64,000 bases of DNA, taken from NCBI RefSeq assembly GCF_010501095.1, contig NZ_QVMP01000011.1, forward strand, positions 160,521 through 224,520, read 5' to 3'. How positions within the stretch are numbered: the first letter of the stretch is position 1; every line of letters begins with the position of its first letter. The DNA is from Dysgonomonas sp. 520. Its GTDB lineage: Bacteria; Bacteroidota; Bacteroidia; Bacteroidales; Dysgonomonadaceae. Shown piece after piece: positions 41,470 to 49,655 of this stretch. Made by a program: the position numbers and the translations under genes. The notes below the pieces were generated by a model. It did not search any database, was not told the origin of the DNA, and was given only the letters and a program-made list of their open reading frames with translations.

Positions 41470-42231
41470 ATGAGTACAAATAATATTATAGATCCTGCCA
41501 ACTTGGTATATGCCAAACCCGAACTGATGAACGATGCCGACATGCACTACTGTCCCGGTTGTTCTCATGGGGTGGTTCATAAATTAGTGGCTGAAGTGAT
41601 CGACGAAATGGGTCTGCGTGAAAAAACGATTGGAATAGCACCCGTTGGATGTGCCGTATTCGCATACAACTATCTGGACATAGACTGGCAAGAAGCTGCT
41701 CACGGACGTGCGCCGGCTTTGGCAACTGCCGTGAAAAGGCTGAATCCTGACAGAATGGTATTCACCTATCAGGGAGACGGAGACTTGGCTGCCATAGGAA
41801 CAGCGGAAACAATTCATGCCGCCAATCGTGGCGAAAATATAGTCATTATATTTATCAATAATGCCATATATGGTATGACCGGAGGGCAGATGGCTCCTAC
41901 TACATTGTTGAACATGAAAACATCGACAACCCCTAACGGCAGGGATGTTTACGAGAACGGTTATCCTTTAAAGATAACTGATCTATTGGCTCAACTTCAA
42001 GGTGTTTGTCTGGCTACACGTCAGAGCGTGCATACAGCCGCAGCCGTGAAAAAAGCGAAAAAAATGATCCGTAAGGCTTTCGAAAATTCTATGGAAAACA
42101 AAGGAACCTCTATTGTAGAAATAGTGTCTACATGCAGTTCCGGCTGGAAAATGACACCTGCCCAAGCAAACGACTGGATGGTGGAAAACATGTTTGAAGC
42201 CTACCCTATCGGTGATTTAAAAAACATTTAA
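41470..42231 (+). CDS. 2-oxoacid:acceptor oxidoreductase beta subunit, TPP-binding
   Basis: A 253-residue subunit with the TPP diphosphate/Mg motif GDGDLAAIG and NNAIYGMTGGQ, preceded by CPGCSHGVVHK, a conserved Cys-containing region at the cluster interface. It binds thiamine diphosphate and forms the active site with the alpha subunit. Lies 43 bases after the alpha gene. The 129-base gap behind it contains heptamer repeat T6. Confidence 0.92.
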   Translation: MSTNNIIDPANLVYAKPELMNDADMHYCPGCSHGVVHKLVAEVIDEMGLREKTIGIAPVGCAVFAYNYLDIDWQEAAHGRAPALATAVKRLNPDRMVFTYQGDGDLAAIGTAETIHAANRGENIVIIFINNAIYGMTGGQMAPTTLLNMKTSTTPNGRDVYENGYPLKITDLLAQLQGVCLATRQSVHTAAAVKKAKKMIRKAFENSMENKGTSIVEIVSTCSSGWKMTPAQANDWMVENMFEAYPIGDLKNI

Positions 42232-42250
42232 GAGTCACAGACCTTTAAAT

Positions 42251-42320
42251 GTTACGAGTTGCAAGTAGACAAGTTCCGTGATGTGTATGCGGCTTATTTA
42301 CTCGTAACTGTCCGAAGGAC
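42251..42320. repeat. Heptamer-family element T6 with hairpin inside the operon
   Basis: GTTACGAGTTGCAAGTAGAC at the left, CTCGTAACT at the right, then the stem GTCC-GAA-GGAC (42310-42320). It shares the AGTAGAC..AGTT and hairpin parts with T1 and T3 but lacks tandem expansion, and sits between the beta and gamma subunit genes. Confidence 0.7.
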
Positions 42321-42360
42321 ATAAATAAAATATATCGTTAAATACTATCAATTATTTAAG

Positions 42361-42915
42361 ATGATACAAGAAATAATAATAGCAGGATTTGGAGGACAAG
42401 GAGTTTTGTCGATGGGTAAAATCCTTGCATATTCGGGACTGATGGAAAACAAAGAAGTATCTTGGTTTCCATCGTATGGGCCTGAGCAACGAGGAGGTAC
42501 GGCCAATGTCACAGTCATACTGAGCGACAACGAGATCAGTTCTCCGGTTGTGAACGAGTTTGATATCGCAATCATCCTTAACCAACCATCGCTGGAAAAA
42601 TTTGAGCCGACCGTAAAACCCGGAGGAATACTTATCTACGACCCTAATGGTATACATCGTCCGCCCCAACGCAAAGATATTCACGTATATTCCGTTGCCG
42701 CAGTTGATGCAGCCACTGAAATGCAAAACCAAAAAGCGTTCAATATGATCGTTTTGGGTGGTTTGCTGAAAGTTAGCCCGATGGTTGACTTGGAGCATGT
42801 GATGCTAGGTTTGAAGAAATCTCTTCCCGAAAGGCATCATAAACTTTTGCCGATGAACGAACAAGCCATTTTGAAAGGAATGGAAATTATAAAGGAAGAG
42901 CAAGTTCCTGCATAG
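42361..42915 (+). CDS. 2-oxoacid:acceptor oxidoreductase gamma subunit
   Basis: A 184-residue subunit with the family start IAGFGGQGVLSMGKILAYSG and the motif WFPSYGPEQRGGTANVTVILS, typical of the gamma (CoA-handling) subunit of 2-oxoacid:ferredoxin oxidoreductases. Last gene of the operon. A hairpin terminator follows 45 bases downstream. Confidence 0.92.
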   Translation: MIQEIIIAGFGGQGVLSMGKILAYSGLMENKEVSWFPSYGPEQRGGTANVTVILSDNEISSPVVNEFDIAIILNQPSLEKFEPTVKPGGILIYDPNGIHRPPQRKDIHVYSVAAVDAATEMQNQKAFNMIVLGGLLKVSPMVDLEHVMLGLKKSLPERHHKLLPMNEQAILKGMEIIKEEQVPA

Positions 42916-42960
42916 CTACCGGCTGTCGAGGCAACTCGTAACTACTTATAAAATAAAGTA

Positions 42961-42994
42961 AAAGCCCTTAATATTTAAATCTATTGAGGGCTTT
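42961..42994 (+). terminator. Rho-independent terminator of the 2-oxoacid oxidoreductase operon
   Basis: AAAGCCCTTA and TTGAGGGCTTT form an 8-10 bp stem with an A/T loop, followed by GGTTTGTTTT. It lies directly after the last operon gene. Confidence 0.75.
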
Positions 42995-43022
42995 GGTTTG
43001 TTTTAATTGTAAGAGCAGATAT

Positions 43023-43086
43023 TTGTCATCCTGAGTGAAACGAAGGATCTGTTTTTCCAGATGTTTCACTTCGTTCAACATGACAA
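43023..43086. repeat. Palindromic intergenic repeat R6
   Basis: TTGTCATCCTGAGTGAAACG, AAGGATCTG, a short centre, then CAGATGTTTCACTTCGTTCA and ATGACAA. Compact copy like R2, between the terminator of the oxidoreductase operon and the purM promoter. Confidence 0.8.
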
Positions 43087-43153
43087 AGCCTAAAAATATT
43101 TATATAAAAATAAGTCAAGCTAACCACTAGAATTATTAGTCGAAAAAAATGCT

Positions 43154-43161
43154 TACTTTTG
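43154..43161 (+). promoter_or_regulatory. Candidate -7 box of purM (TACTTTTG)
   Basis: TACTTTTG fits TAnnTTTG and lies 39 bases before the purM ATG. No clear -33 TTTG is at the expected distance. Confidence 0.4.
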
Positions 43162-43200
43162 CAGTATAATAAACATTGCTAACATATAGTAATAATAACA

Positions 43201-44370
43201 ATGAGTGATCAAAGGTATAATCAACGAGGTGTATCGGCGTCGAAAGAAGACGTTCATAATGCAATCAAAAACATAGATAAGGGAATTTTTCCAAAAGCAT
43301 TTTGCAAAATCATTCCCGATGTCTTGGGCAACGATCCCGAATACTGCAACATCATGCATGCGGACGGAGCCGGAACAAAATCGTCGTTAGCTTACATGTA
43401 TTGGAAAGAAACGGGCGACATTTCCGTTTGGAAAGGTATTGCACAAGATGCTCTGATAATGAATATTGACGACCTTCTATGTGTGGGAGCTACCGACAAC
43501 ATCCTTTTATCATCCACTATCGGGAGAAATAAAAACCTGATCCCGGGAGAAGTTATATCGGCAATCATCAACGGAACAAATGAGCTTTGCGAAGAACTGA
43601 CAAGCCTCGGCATTAGCGTTTATCCCACAGGTGGAGAAACTGCCGATGTTGGCGACCTGATCCGCACCATTATCGTAGACAGTACGGTTGTGTGCCGCAT
43701 GAAACGCTCGGACGTGATCTCTAACGACAATATCCAAGCCGGAGACGTAATAGTAGGACTATCGTCTAGTGGTCAGGCAACCTACGAAAGTCAATACAAC
43801 GGCGGCATGGGTAGTAACGGACTTACATCTGCCCGTCACGATGTTTTTGCAAACTATTTGGCAACAAAATATCCGGAAAGCTACGACAGCTCTATTCCCG
43901 TAGATTTGATTTATTCGGGAAAAATGCACCTTACCGACAAAATAGAAGGTCTTGATATTGATGCAGGCAAACTGGTGCTTTCGCCTACCAGAACGTATGC
44001 TCCGGTAATTAAAGAAATATTGGATACCCTGCGTCCTGAGGTACACGGCATGGTACACTGTTCGGGGGGAGCGCAAACCAAAGTTTTGCACTTTGTGGAT
44101 AAAGTAAAGATTGTGAAAGACAATATGTTTCCACTACCTCCGCTTTTCAAACTGATACAAGAACAATCGGGAACCGACTGGAAAGAGATGTACAAAGTAT
44201 TCAATATGGGTCATCGTATGGAAATCTATCTTCCTAAGGAGCATGCCCAAAAAGTGATTGACATTTCCAGAAAATTCAATATCGATGCTCAGATTATCGG
44301 TCATGTAGAAGCATCCGATAAGAAAGAATTAATCATTGAAAGTGAATTTGGCAGATTCGAATACGAATAA
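43201..44370 (+). CDS. purM: Phosphoribosylformylglycinamidine cyclo-ligase (AIR synthase)
   Basis: A 389-residue ATP-grasp-independent AIR synthase of the PurM/PurL superfamily, of the longer form seen in Bacteroidetes. Motifs: NQRGVSASKEDV near the N-terminus, HADGAGTKSSLAYMYW (nucleotide/substrate loop), NIDDLLCVGA, YPTGGETADVGD, and VIVGLSSSGQATYES. It converts FGAM to AIR in purine synthesis. It stands alone on its strand, with repeats on both sides. Superfamily relatives (SelD, ThiL, HypE) fit less well because of the AIR-synthase-specific DGAGTK and ETADV motifs. Confidence 0.9.
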   Translation: MSDQRYNQRGVSASKEDVHNAIKNIDKGIFPKAFCKIIPDVLGNDPEYCNIMHADGAGTKSSLAYMYWKETGDISVWKGIAQDALIMNIDDLLCVGATDNILLSSTIGRNKNLIPGEVISAIINGTNELCEELTSLGISVYPTGGETADVGDLIRTIIVDSTVVCRMKRSDVISNDNIQAGDVIVGLSSSGQATYESQYNGGMGSNGLTSARHDVFANYLATKYPESYDSSIPVDLIYSGKMHLTDKIEGLDIDAGKLVLSPTRTYAPVIKEILDTLRPEVHGMVHCSGGAQTKVLHFVDKVKIVKDNMFPLPPLFKLIQEQSGTDWKEMYKVFNMGHRMEIYLPKEHAQKVIDISRKFNIDAQIIGHVEASDKKELIIESEFGRFEYE

Positions 44371-44390
44371 AACCATAAACGAAAAAACGA

Positions 44391-44575
44391 AGGGGCGTGT
44401 GCCAAAAGTAAGATTACACTATCAAAGTGTTACTGATTTTTGTCATTGAGTCGCCTTCGCTCCTCGAACGTTGTTTCTGAGTGCAACGAAGAATCTGTAC
44501 TTTCTAAAAACAGATCCTTCACTTTGTTCAGGATGACAAGAAGACATTGAAATTTACTTTTGGGACACACCTCCT
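44391..44575. mobile_element. MITE-like element containing repeat R7
   Basis: Imperfect terminal inverted repeats of about 20 bases (left GGGGCGTGTGCCAAAAGTAA, right ending TTACTTTTGGGACACACC) enclose a copy of the TTGTCATCC palindrome family (44440-44539). That inner copy begins TTGTCATTGAGTCGCCTTCG and ends TCAGGATGACAAG. It has no coding capacity. A T-run follows the right end, so on the plus strand the structure could also stop transcription after purM. No transposase is in the window. Confidence 0.55.
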
Positions 44576-44635
44576 TTTTTAGACACTGTCCATTTCACAA
44601 ATTCATGAACAGTGCCCATATAATCGACATAAAGA

Positions 44636-45526
44636 TTATAGCTTCCAATAAACCATGTTAGCAATATCAGATATATTCTGTCCCGGATTTGAAACAAAAC
44701 CAACCCCAAACAACTTTGTTGGATTTTCTACATCCTTTGTAATAAGATGATTGTTCCAATAAAGTTCAACTTTATCACCTGTTTTACATTCAGCGGCTAA
44801 CGGTATGGACAGAGAAGAGCCACTATCCCAACCAGGAGAATTAGATGCGGGGGAATTTAAACAATAAACAATTGAAACATCTTTCATAACATCATTCACG
44901 TAAAGAGAAATATATCCCCAATATTTCATCTCATTTTTAAACCCATATATTCCGCCAGTCTCCGGATCACAAAATTTGGCAAATAATCGTACATTGAACA
45001 CATAGCTACCATCTTCATTTATTGCAATATCAGCACTATCACTTGCATCCATTTTCGAAGACCATTTAATTAGACCATCCTTATAAGCTCCACCCCATGT
45101 AGAGTTTATGATTGTTTCTTTCGCATACAAATGCCCAAATGTAGTTATAGGCGTTGGAGGAATACCGGTAAGCAGTTGCAACCATCTTACACCATCCCAC
45201 ACATATTGCCCCGCAGCAATGCCATTGCCACCAATGTTATACACATTCATTCCTTTATGCGCAGCCTTTTCCGCAGCCGTGCCACCACTTGTGATAAATG
45301 GTTTTAAACTATTTATCTCCGACAATTTCACCCGAGGCAATACAACACCGCCATTAGCGTTTACACCTCCCTCTGCCGGAAGATTATCTGTCTGGCTTTG
45401 CAAGTTTAATATTGCCGCCTTTGGCGGAGTTATATCCGACCCGATTGTTACCTGTGCATACACACTTCCCGAAAATAGCATAGCAGCCAAAAAGAGGCTC
45501 TTAAGTTTGTGATTTAATACTTCCAT
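44636..45526 (-). CDS. Secreted surface protein, possible C1q-like C-terminal domain
   Basis: A 296-residue exported protein (signal peptide ending GSVYAQ). Residues about 25-110 are a low-complexity region common in Bacteroidetes surface proteins (PPKAAILNLQSQ, GGVVLPRVKLSEINSLKPF, MNVYNIGG..YVWDGVRW). The C-terminal 160 residues look like a jelly-roll domain (DGSYVFNVRLFAKF, GYISLYVNDV, KVELYWNNHL, LFGVGFVS), tentatively C1q-like. Function not recognised. It is divergent from the AraC-type gene at 45834, and a copy of a 23-base inverted repeat lies about 51 bases upstream of its start codon. Confidence 0.6.
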   Translation of the reverse strand: MEVLNHKLKSLFLAAMLFSGSVYAQVTIGSDITPPKAAILNLQSQTDNLPAEGGVNANGGVVLPRVKLSEINSLKPFITSGGTAAEKAAHKGMNVYNIGGNGIAAGQYVWDGVRWLQLLTGIPPTPITTFGHLYAKETIINSTWGGAYKDGLIKWSSKMDASDSADIAINEDGSYVFNVRLFAKFCDPETGGIYGFKNEMKYWGYISLYVNDVMKDVSIVYCLNSPASNSPGWDSGSSLSIPLAAECKTGDKVELYWNNHLITKDVENPTKLFGVGFVSNPGQNISDIANMVYWKL

Positions 45527-45576
45527 AATTCATTAATTAAGTGATTTTTTATCTGTTTAATCTTATGTTATTAATA

Positions 45577-45599
45577 TCTGTCACTTGTAGAGTGACGGA
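45577..45599. repeat. Left copy of a 23-base exact inverted repeat
   Basis: These 23 bases are the exact reverse complement of 46660-46682. Each copy is itself a hairpin (GTCACT / AGTGAC stem, 5-base loop). This copy lies in the 307-base divergent gap between the surface-protein gene and the AraC-type gene; the rest of the gap is A/T-rich with no clear gene. Confidence 0.85.
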
Positions 45600-45833
45600 A
45601 ACAAGGCATAAACACACATATAAAACTTATTATCAACAAATTACAAATAGTAAAAAATTACAAAACAGACTTTTAGTTTAACACTTGTAAAACATTTAAA
45701 AAAAATGGATAGAAAGTAAGTCGCAACATACTGATAATTTGATTTTTGTGTAAAATGAAATCAACGCGTGGAGATTTTTTAGTAAAACATTCGTTAAACA
45801 AACTAATATACAATACTTAAACAACAAAAAAAG

Positions 45834-46649
45834 ATGAAACATGAAAATGATAGTTCAATAGACTTTATACAACTTGAGAGAGGTCAAGCATTGACCTTGG
45901 AATCCGGAGAAAATAAAATAATTCTGGTAACGGAAGGAAAAATATATTCCAATTCTTCAACTCACGATAAGGTGAAGGTAACATCTTCAAACATGGTGTT
46001 TTACCCATTTCTGGAACAGGCAGAAATAAAAGTTGAAGAAAAATCCGAAGTAGTTCTTATTCGCTTCAAAAACGAATCGGACCTTTGCAGTATACTATCT
46101 TCTATAACTGCGGTGGAAGCAACGAAGCAGGAAGAGGGCAACACAATCACACTCCCTGTTAAACAGATAATTTACAACTACATAGACACGATAAAAAAAT
46201 ATCAGGATAAGAGTATCTACGATGATTATCTGCAAGGACTGAAAATAAAAGAATTTGGATATATCCTCAAAAACTTCTACTCAAAAGAGCAGTTGCAAAA
46301 TTTCTTCAAGATGTTTTCTGTCAACGATTCACTTTTTACGGAAGAAGTATGCAGGCTTAGTTCGCACGTACGATCAATACGTCAACTGGCTGAAAGAATG
46401 AATTATAGCTATTCAGGATTTAACAAACGATTCAGGCGGGTATTCAATACATCGGCATACAGTTGGATGAGAGATCAGAGGGCAAAACAGGTGTATCAGG
46501 ATATTTGTCAAACGAATAAAAGTTTGAAAGAGATAAGCACAAATTACAACTTTGCCACTTTGTCTCATTTCAATGAATTTTGCCACAAAAATCTGGGGTG
46601 TTCTCCGTCCGAAATCAGAAGAAAAAACAGTACTAAACAATATCTATAA
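45834..46649 (+). CDS. AraC-family transcriptional regulator
   Basis: A 271-residue protein with a degenerate cupin-like N-terminal part (about 10-85; TLESGENKIILVTEGKIYSN) and a C-terminal double helix-turn-helix (about 185-265; SIRQLAERMNYSYSGFNKRF, LKEISTNYNFATLSHFNEF, LGCSPSEIRRK). It should bind DNA and activate nearby genes; the divergent surface-protein gene is a likely target by position. The gene lies entirely between two inverted 23-base repeats (45577 and 46660), so its orientation might be switchable. Ligand unknown. Confidence 0.85.
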   Translation: MKHENDSSIDFIQLERGQALTLESGENKIILVTEGKIYSNSSTHDKVKVTSSNMVFYPFLEQAEIKVEEKSEVVLIRFKNESDLCSILSSITAVEATKQEEGNTITLPVKQIIYNYIDTIKKYQDKSIYDDYLQGLKIKEFGYILKNFYSKEQLQNFFKMFSVNDSLFTEEVCRLSSHVRSIRQLAERMNYSYSGFNKRFRRVFNTSAYSWMRDQRAKQVYQDICQTNKSLKEISTNYNFATLSHFNEFCHKNLGCSPSEIRRKNSTKQYL

Positions 46650-46659
46650 AAAAAGAACC

Positions 46660-46682
46660 TCCGTCACTCTACAAGTGACAGA
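46660..46682. repeat. Right copy of the 23-base exact inverted repeat
   Basis: Exact reverse complement of 45577-45599, 10 bases after the AraC-type stop codon. Here the stem is extended by CCTC/GAGG to about 11 bp with one mismatch, and on the minus strand it is followed by TTCTTTTTTT, so it could also act as a terminator in that direction. Confidence 0.85.
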
Positions 46683-46773
46683 GGCCTTCACTTCCTCATT
46701 ATCAGTGTACAAAGGTATAAAAAATATTTTATACAACATGCTTCTTCCAGACATTTCTAATATGAAAGCAAAA

Positions 46774-46805
46774 AAGGTATCCGAAAAACTTCGAATACCT
46801 TTCTT
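46774..46805 (-). terminator. Bidirectional terminator after the CoA-transferase gene
   Basis: AAAGGTATCCGAA and TTCGAATACCTTT form a 12-bp stem with one mismatch and an AAAC loop. T-runs stand on both sides (TTTTTTGC on the minus strand, TTTCTTCTT on the plus strand). It lies about 20 bases beyond the CoA-transferase stop codon. Confidence 0.7.
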
Positions 46806-46824
46806 CTTATATTTATCGAAATAA

Positions 46825-48312
46825 TTACTTCTTCACAATCTTCGCATTCTTCATGCTTCCGGTTTCTTTAAATGCCTGATGGAAAGAAAATGCACTATAC
46901 AAATTTAAAGGTGTATGCCCCGGTTCGCACGAATCGAGATATTCCATCAATAAAGGACGGTAATCTGGATGAGCACAATTTTCAATAATCGTTCTAGCTC
47001 TTTCCCTCGGAGCTTTACCTCTTAGGTCTGCAACGCCATACTCAGACACGATAATCTTAACCGAGTGTTCGCTATGGTCTTCGTGAGAAACCATAGGTAC
47101 GAATGAACTGATATTCCCGTCTTTAGCCGTTGAAGGCGTAACAAAGATAGAAACATAGGCACTACGGGTAAAATCGCCCGATCCGCCAATACCATTCATC
47201 ATTTTGCTTCCCATTATGTGTGTCGAATTGATATTTCCGAATATATCGGCTTCTATCGCCGTATTTATGGCAATGATTCCCAAACGGCGCACCACTTCCG
47301 GATTATTGGAATATTCGGACGGACGCAAAACTATTTTATCTTTAAAGAAAGACAAGTTCTTGTAGATATGCTCGATGCACTCGTTGCTGACAGTTAATGA
47401 ACACCCGCTTGCAAATTTTACACGACCCGACTCCATCAAACCGATAACGGCATCTTGTATAACTTCCGTGTAAACTTCAAAATCGGGAATTTCCTTGCTG
47501 TCTCCCATCGCCGCCAACACTGCATTAGCAATGTTACCTACACCCGACTGAACAGGCAAAAATGTTTTCGGCATACGGCCTTCTGCCATTTCTTTAATGA
47601 AGAAATTAGCAACGTTATTACCAATTTTTGCCGTAACATCATCCACCGGAGAGAATTTTCCTCCCTCGTTCGGTTCGTTGGTTTCAACCACAACTATTTT
47701 AGCGGGATCTACTTTAATGCAATCACGCCCTACACGGTCTTTAACCTCATATACTGGTATATCTTTACGACATGGAGGATCTAATGGTTCCGGAATATCA
47801 TGTATTCCTCTAAGTTCTTTAGGGTTCCATCTGTTTAACTCTACAATAACAACTTTTGCTAAACGAGAAACCGTTGGAGATATACCTACGGCACATGTAG
47901 GAACAATTTCACCATCTTCCGTAACATCGCACGCTTCAATAATGGCTACATCAATGTTTCCGTAGAATCCGTAACGGATGTCTTGTGCCATTGTTGAAAG
48001 ATGCAAATCGCAAAATCTGATCTGCTCTTTATTTATTGCCTCACGCATACTTTTGTTGGTCTGATAAGGAGCACGAAAATCAATAGCGTCGGCTCTTGTC
48101 AGTTCTCCGTCAAGTTTATCTCCTGTTGAAGCACCTGTGAAAATGTTAATTTTAAATGGATTTCCCTTCTCATGTTCGGCAATAGCTAATCTGGCTATGG
48201 CTCCGGGTACAACTTTAGGACATCCGGCATGAGTGAATCCGCTAAATCCTATGTTATATCCATTTTTAATGAGGCTTGCAGCCTCATCTGCACTCATAAA
48301 TTTTAATGCCAT
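46825..48312 (-). CDS. Succinyl-CoA:acetate CoA-transferase (acetyl-CoA hydrolase family)
   Basis: A 495-residue class I CoA-transferase. Hallmarks: GFSGFTHAGCPKVVP near the N-terminus, GVGNIANAVLAAMG, the catalytic glutamate in VYTEVIQDAV, MNGIGGSGDFTRSA, and SEYGVADLRGKAPRERA at the C-terminus. It moves CoA between succinate and acetate or propionate in fermentative metabolism, as is usual in Bacteroidales. It is transcribed alone, between a terminator and a divergent promoter region. Confidence 0.9.
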   Translation of the reverse strand: MALKFMSADEAASLIKNGYNIGFSGFTHAGCPKVVPGAIARLAIAEHEKGNPFKINIFTGASTGDKLDGELTRADAIDFRAPYQTNKSMREAINKEQIRFCDLHLSTMAQDIRYGFYGNIDVAIIEACDVTEDGEIVPTCAVGISPTVSRLAKVVIVELNRWNPKELRGIHDIPEPLDPPCRKDIPVYEVKDRVGRDCIKVDPAKIVVVETNEPNEGGKFSPVDDVTAKIGNNVANFFIKEMAEGRMPKTFLPVQSGVGNIANAVLAAMGDSKEIPDFEVYTEVIQDAVIGLMESGRVKFASGCSLTVSNECIEHIYKNLSFFKDKIVLRPSEYSNNPEVVRRLGIIAINTAIEADIFGNINSTHIMGSKMMNGIGGSGDFTRSAYVSIFVTPSTAKDGNISSFVPMVSHEDHSEHSVKIIVSEYGVADLRGKAPRERARTIIENCAHPDYRPLLMEYLDSCEPGHTPLNLYSAFSFHQAFKETGSMKNAKIVKK

Positions 48313-48389
48313 TTTTTGTAGATAAATTAGATAGTTAAATTTTATTGTTTTTTATATTCTTAATTATTCTTTTCAACGAACTTATAATG

Positions 48390-48397
48390 TACTTTTG
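48390..48397 (+). promoter_or_regulatory. Candidate -7 box for the PCMD lipoprotein gene
   Basis: TACTTTTG on the plus strand, about 130 bases upstream of the ATG at 48526, fits TAnnTTTG. No clear -33 element. Confidence 0.35.
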
Positions 48398-48462
48398 CAA
48401 ATTGTTTTTTACTTTGTGAAAAAATTTAACAAAAAAAGATATCCCGTCTCTCAAAACGGATA

Positions 48463-48470
48463 CAAAGGTA
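48463..48470 (-). promoter_or_regulatory. Candidate -7 box for the CoA-transferase gene
   Basis: CAAAGGTA on the plus strand reads TACCTTTG on the minus strand, about 150 bases upstream of the CoA-transferase start. A TTG about 17 bases further upstream is a weak -33 candidate. It crosses over with the plus-strand box at 48390. Confidence 0.4.
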
Positions 48471-48525
48471 AGAATTTATTGTCGATGCAATATGTTTTTC
48501 AACAGAAAAATAAAAATCAAGTAAT

Positions 48526-49611
48526 ATGAAAACCAATTCAATTCTACTCTTTTTTCTATCTTTTATCGCACTATCATCTTGTATAAAAGAAGAAGGGCTT
48601 AACCTTGAAGCTGACATCACCAGTTTCAAATTTATGGAAATAGAAGCAGAACCCTATCTCAATCAGGAAACAGGAACTATAAAACTTGAAATAAGCGATT
48701 CTGATCTTGATATAACCAATCTGACACCTGTCATCACCGTGTTTGAAGGAGCTACCATTCAGCCCGAATCGGGTGTTGCGCAAGATTTTTCTAAGGCGGT
48801 TGAATACACCGTAACTTCGGAAAACAAACAATGGCAAAGAACATACAAGGTGTCAATCACAAATGTAGTGCTCAAATATAGTTTCGAGGATTGGTATATA
48901 AATGAAATTGGCAGTGGCAACAAAATATTCAAATATCCAACCCCGACCGACGACTTCTGGAGTAGTGCAAACTCAGGTATTGCGATAGCCAAAGTGGGGG
49001 CAGTTGACGAATATCCCACCCACCCCACCACCGACGCTTATAAAGGAAAGTATGCTGCCGAACTGAAAACCCAAAGAGGAGGTGTATATTGGAAGAATTT
49101 AATTCCTATATTCTCAGGTTCTTTGTTCAGAGGTAAATTTTCCCTGAATATGGCCGATTTCGTAAAATCGGCTAAGTTTGGGCAATTTCACACTCAGGAT
49201 AAGGGAAGGCCGGTTGAGTTCAGGGGATACTATAAATACAAACCGGGCGATGTTTTCTATAACGAAGACGACCAGATTGTTCCCGGAAAAATTGACGAAT
49301 TTTCTATCTATGCCGTATTGTATGAGGTGACCAAAGGAAACGGAGCCGATGAGTTTTTGGATGGTACAAATATCTTGTCATCATCCAAAACAGTGGCAAT
49401 AGCCGAACTAACCGACAGAAGTGCCAAAGAAAATTATACTTATTTCTCTTTACCTTTTGTCTACAACCGTGAACCGGACTACAACAAATTCGACTATAAG
49501 TTGGCAATTGTATGTGCATCCAGTAGAGAAGGCGACTACTATCGTGGAGCAGTTGGTAGTACTTTAATTGTTGACGAACTGGAAATTATAACGAAATTCG
49601 CACCATTTTGA
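48526..49611 (+). CDS. PCMD-domain lipoprotein
   Basis: A 361-residue lipoprotein (lipobox ALSSC, Cys at residue 19). Residues about 28-115 form a DUF5018-like Ig domain (LTPVITVFEGATIQPESGVA, YTVTSENKQWQRTYKVSI), frequent at the N-terminus of Bacteroidetes surface lipoproteins. The remaining roughly 240 residues match the putative carbohydrate-metabolism domain (PCMD), a beta-sandwich with KYAAELKTQRGG and RPVEFRGYYKYKPGD. Probably glycan-binding at the cell surface; no substrate known. An outer-membrane barrel gene follows 44 bases downstream, likely in the same transcript. Confidence 0.75.
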   Translation: MKTNSILLFFLSFIALSSCIKEEGLNLEADITSFKFMEIEAEPYLNQETGTIKLEISDSDLDITNLTPVITVFEGATIQPESGVAQDFSKAVEYTVTSENKQWQRTYKVSITNVVLKYSFEDWYINEIGSGNKIFKYPTPTDDFWSSANSGIAIAKVGAVDEYPTHPTTDAYKGKYAAELKTQRGGVYWKNLIPIFSGSLFRGKFSLNMADFVKSAKFGQFHTQDKGRPVEFRGYYKYKPGDVFYNEDDQIVPGKIDEFSIYAVLYEVTKGNGADEFLDGTNILSSSKTVAIAELTDRSAKENYTYFSLPFVYNREPDYNKFDYKLAIVCASSREGDYYRGAVGSTLIVDELEIITKFAPF

Positions 49612-49655
49612 AAAAAGGATAAAATATTATCTAAAAAAATCCTAAATCTTGAAAT

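Noticed and set aside
43201..44370. SelD, ThiL or HypE instead of PurM
   Set aside because: Motifs HADGAGTKSS and GGETADVGD fit AIR synthase, and the length fits the Bacteroidetes form.
44391..44575. Small RNA or riboswitch after purM
   Set aside because: The fold is explained by terminal inverted repeats and a dispersed palindrome; no known RNA family features.
46552..46824. 90-codon plus-strand frame overlapping the end of the AraC-type gene
   Set aside because: It starts inside the HTH region in another frame and crosses two hairpins; no ribosome site or family resemblance.
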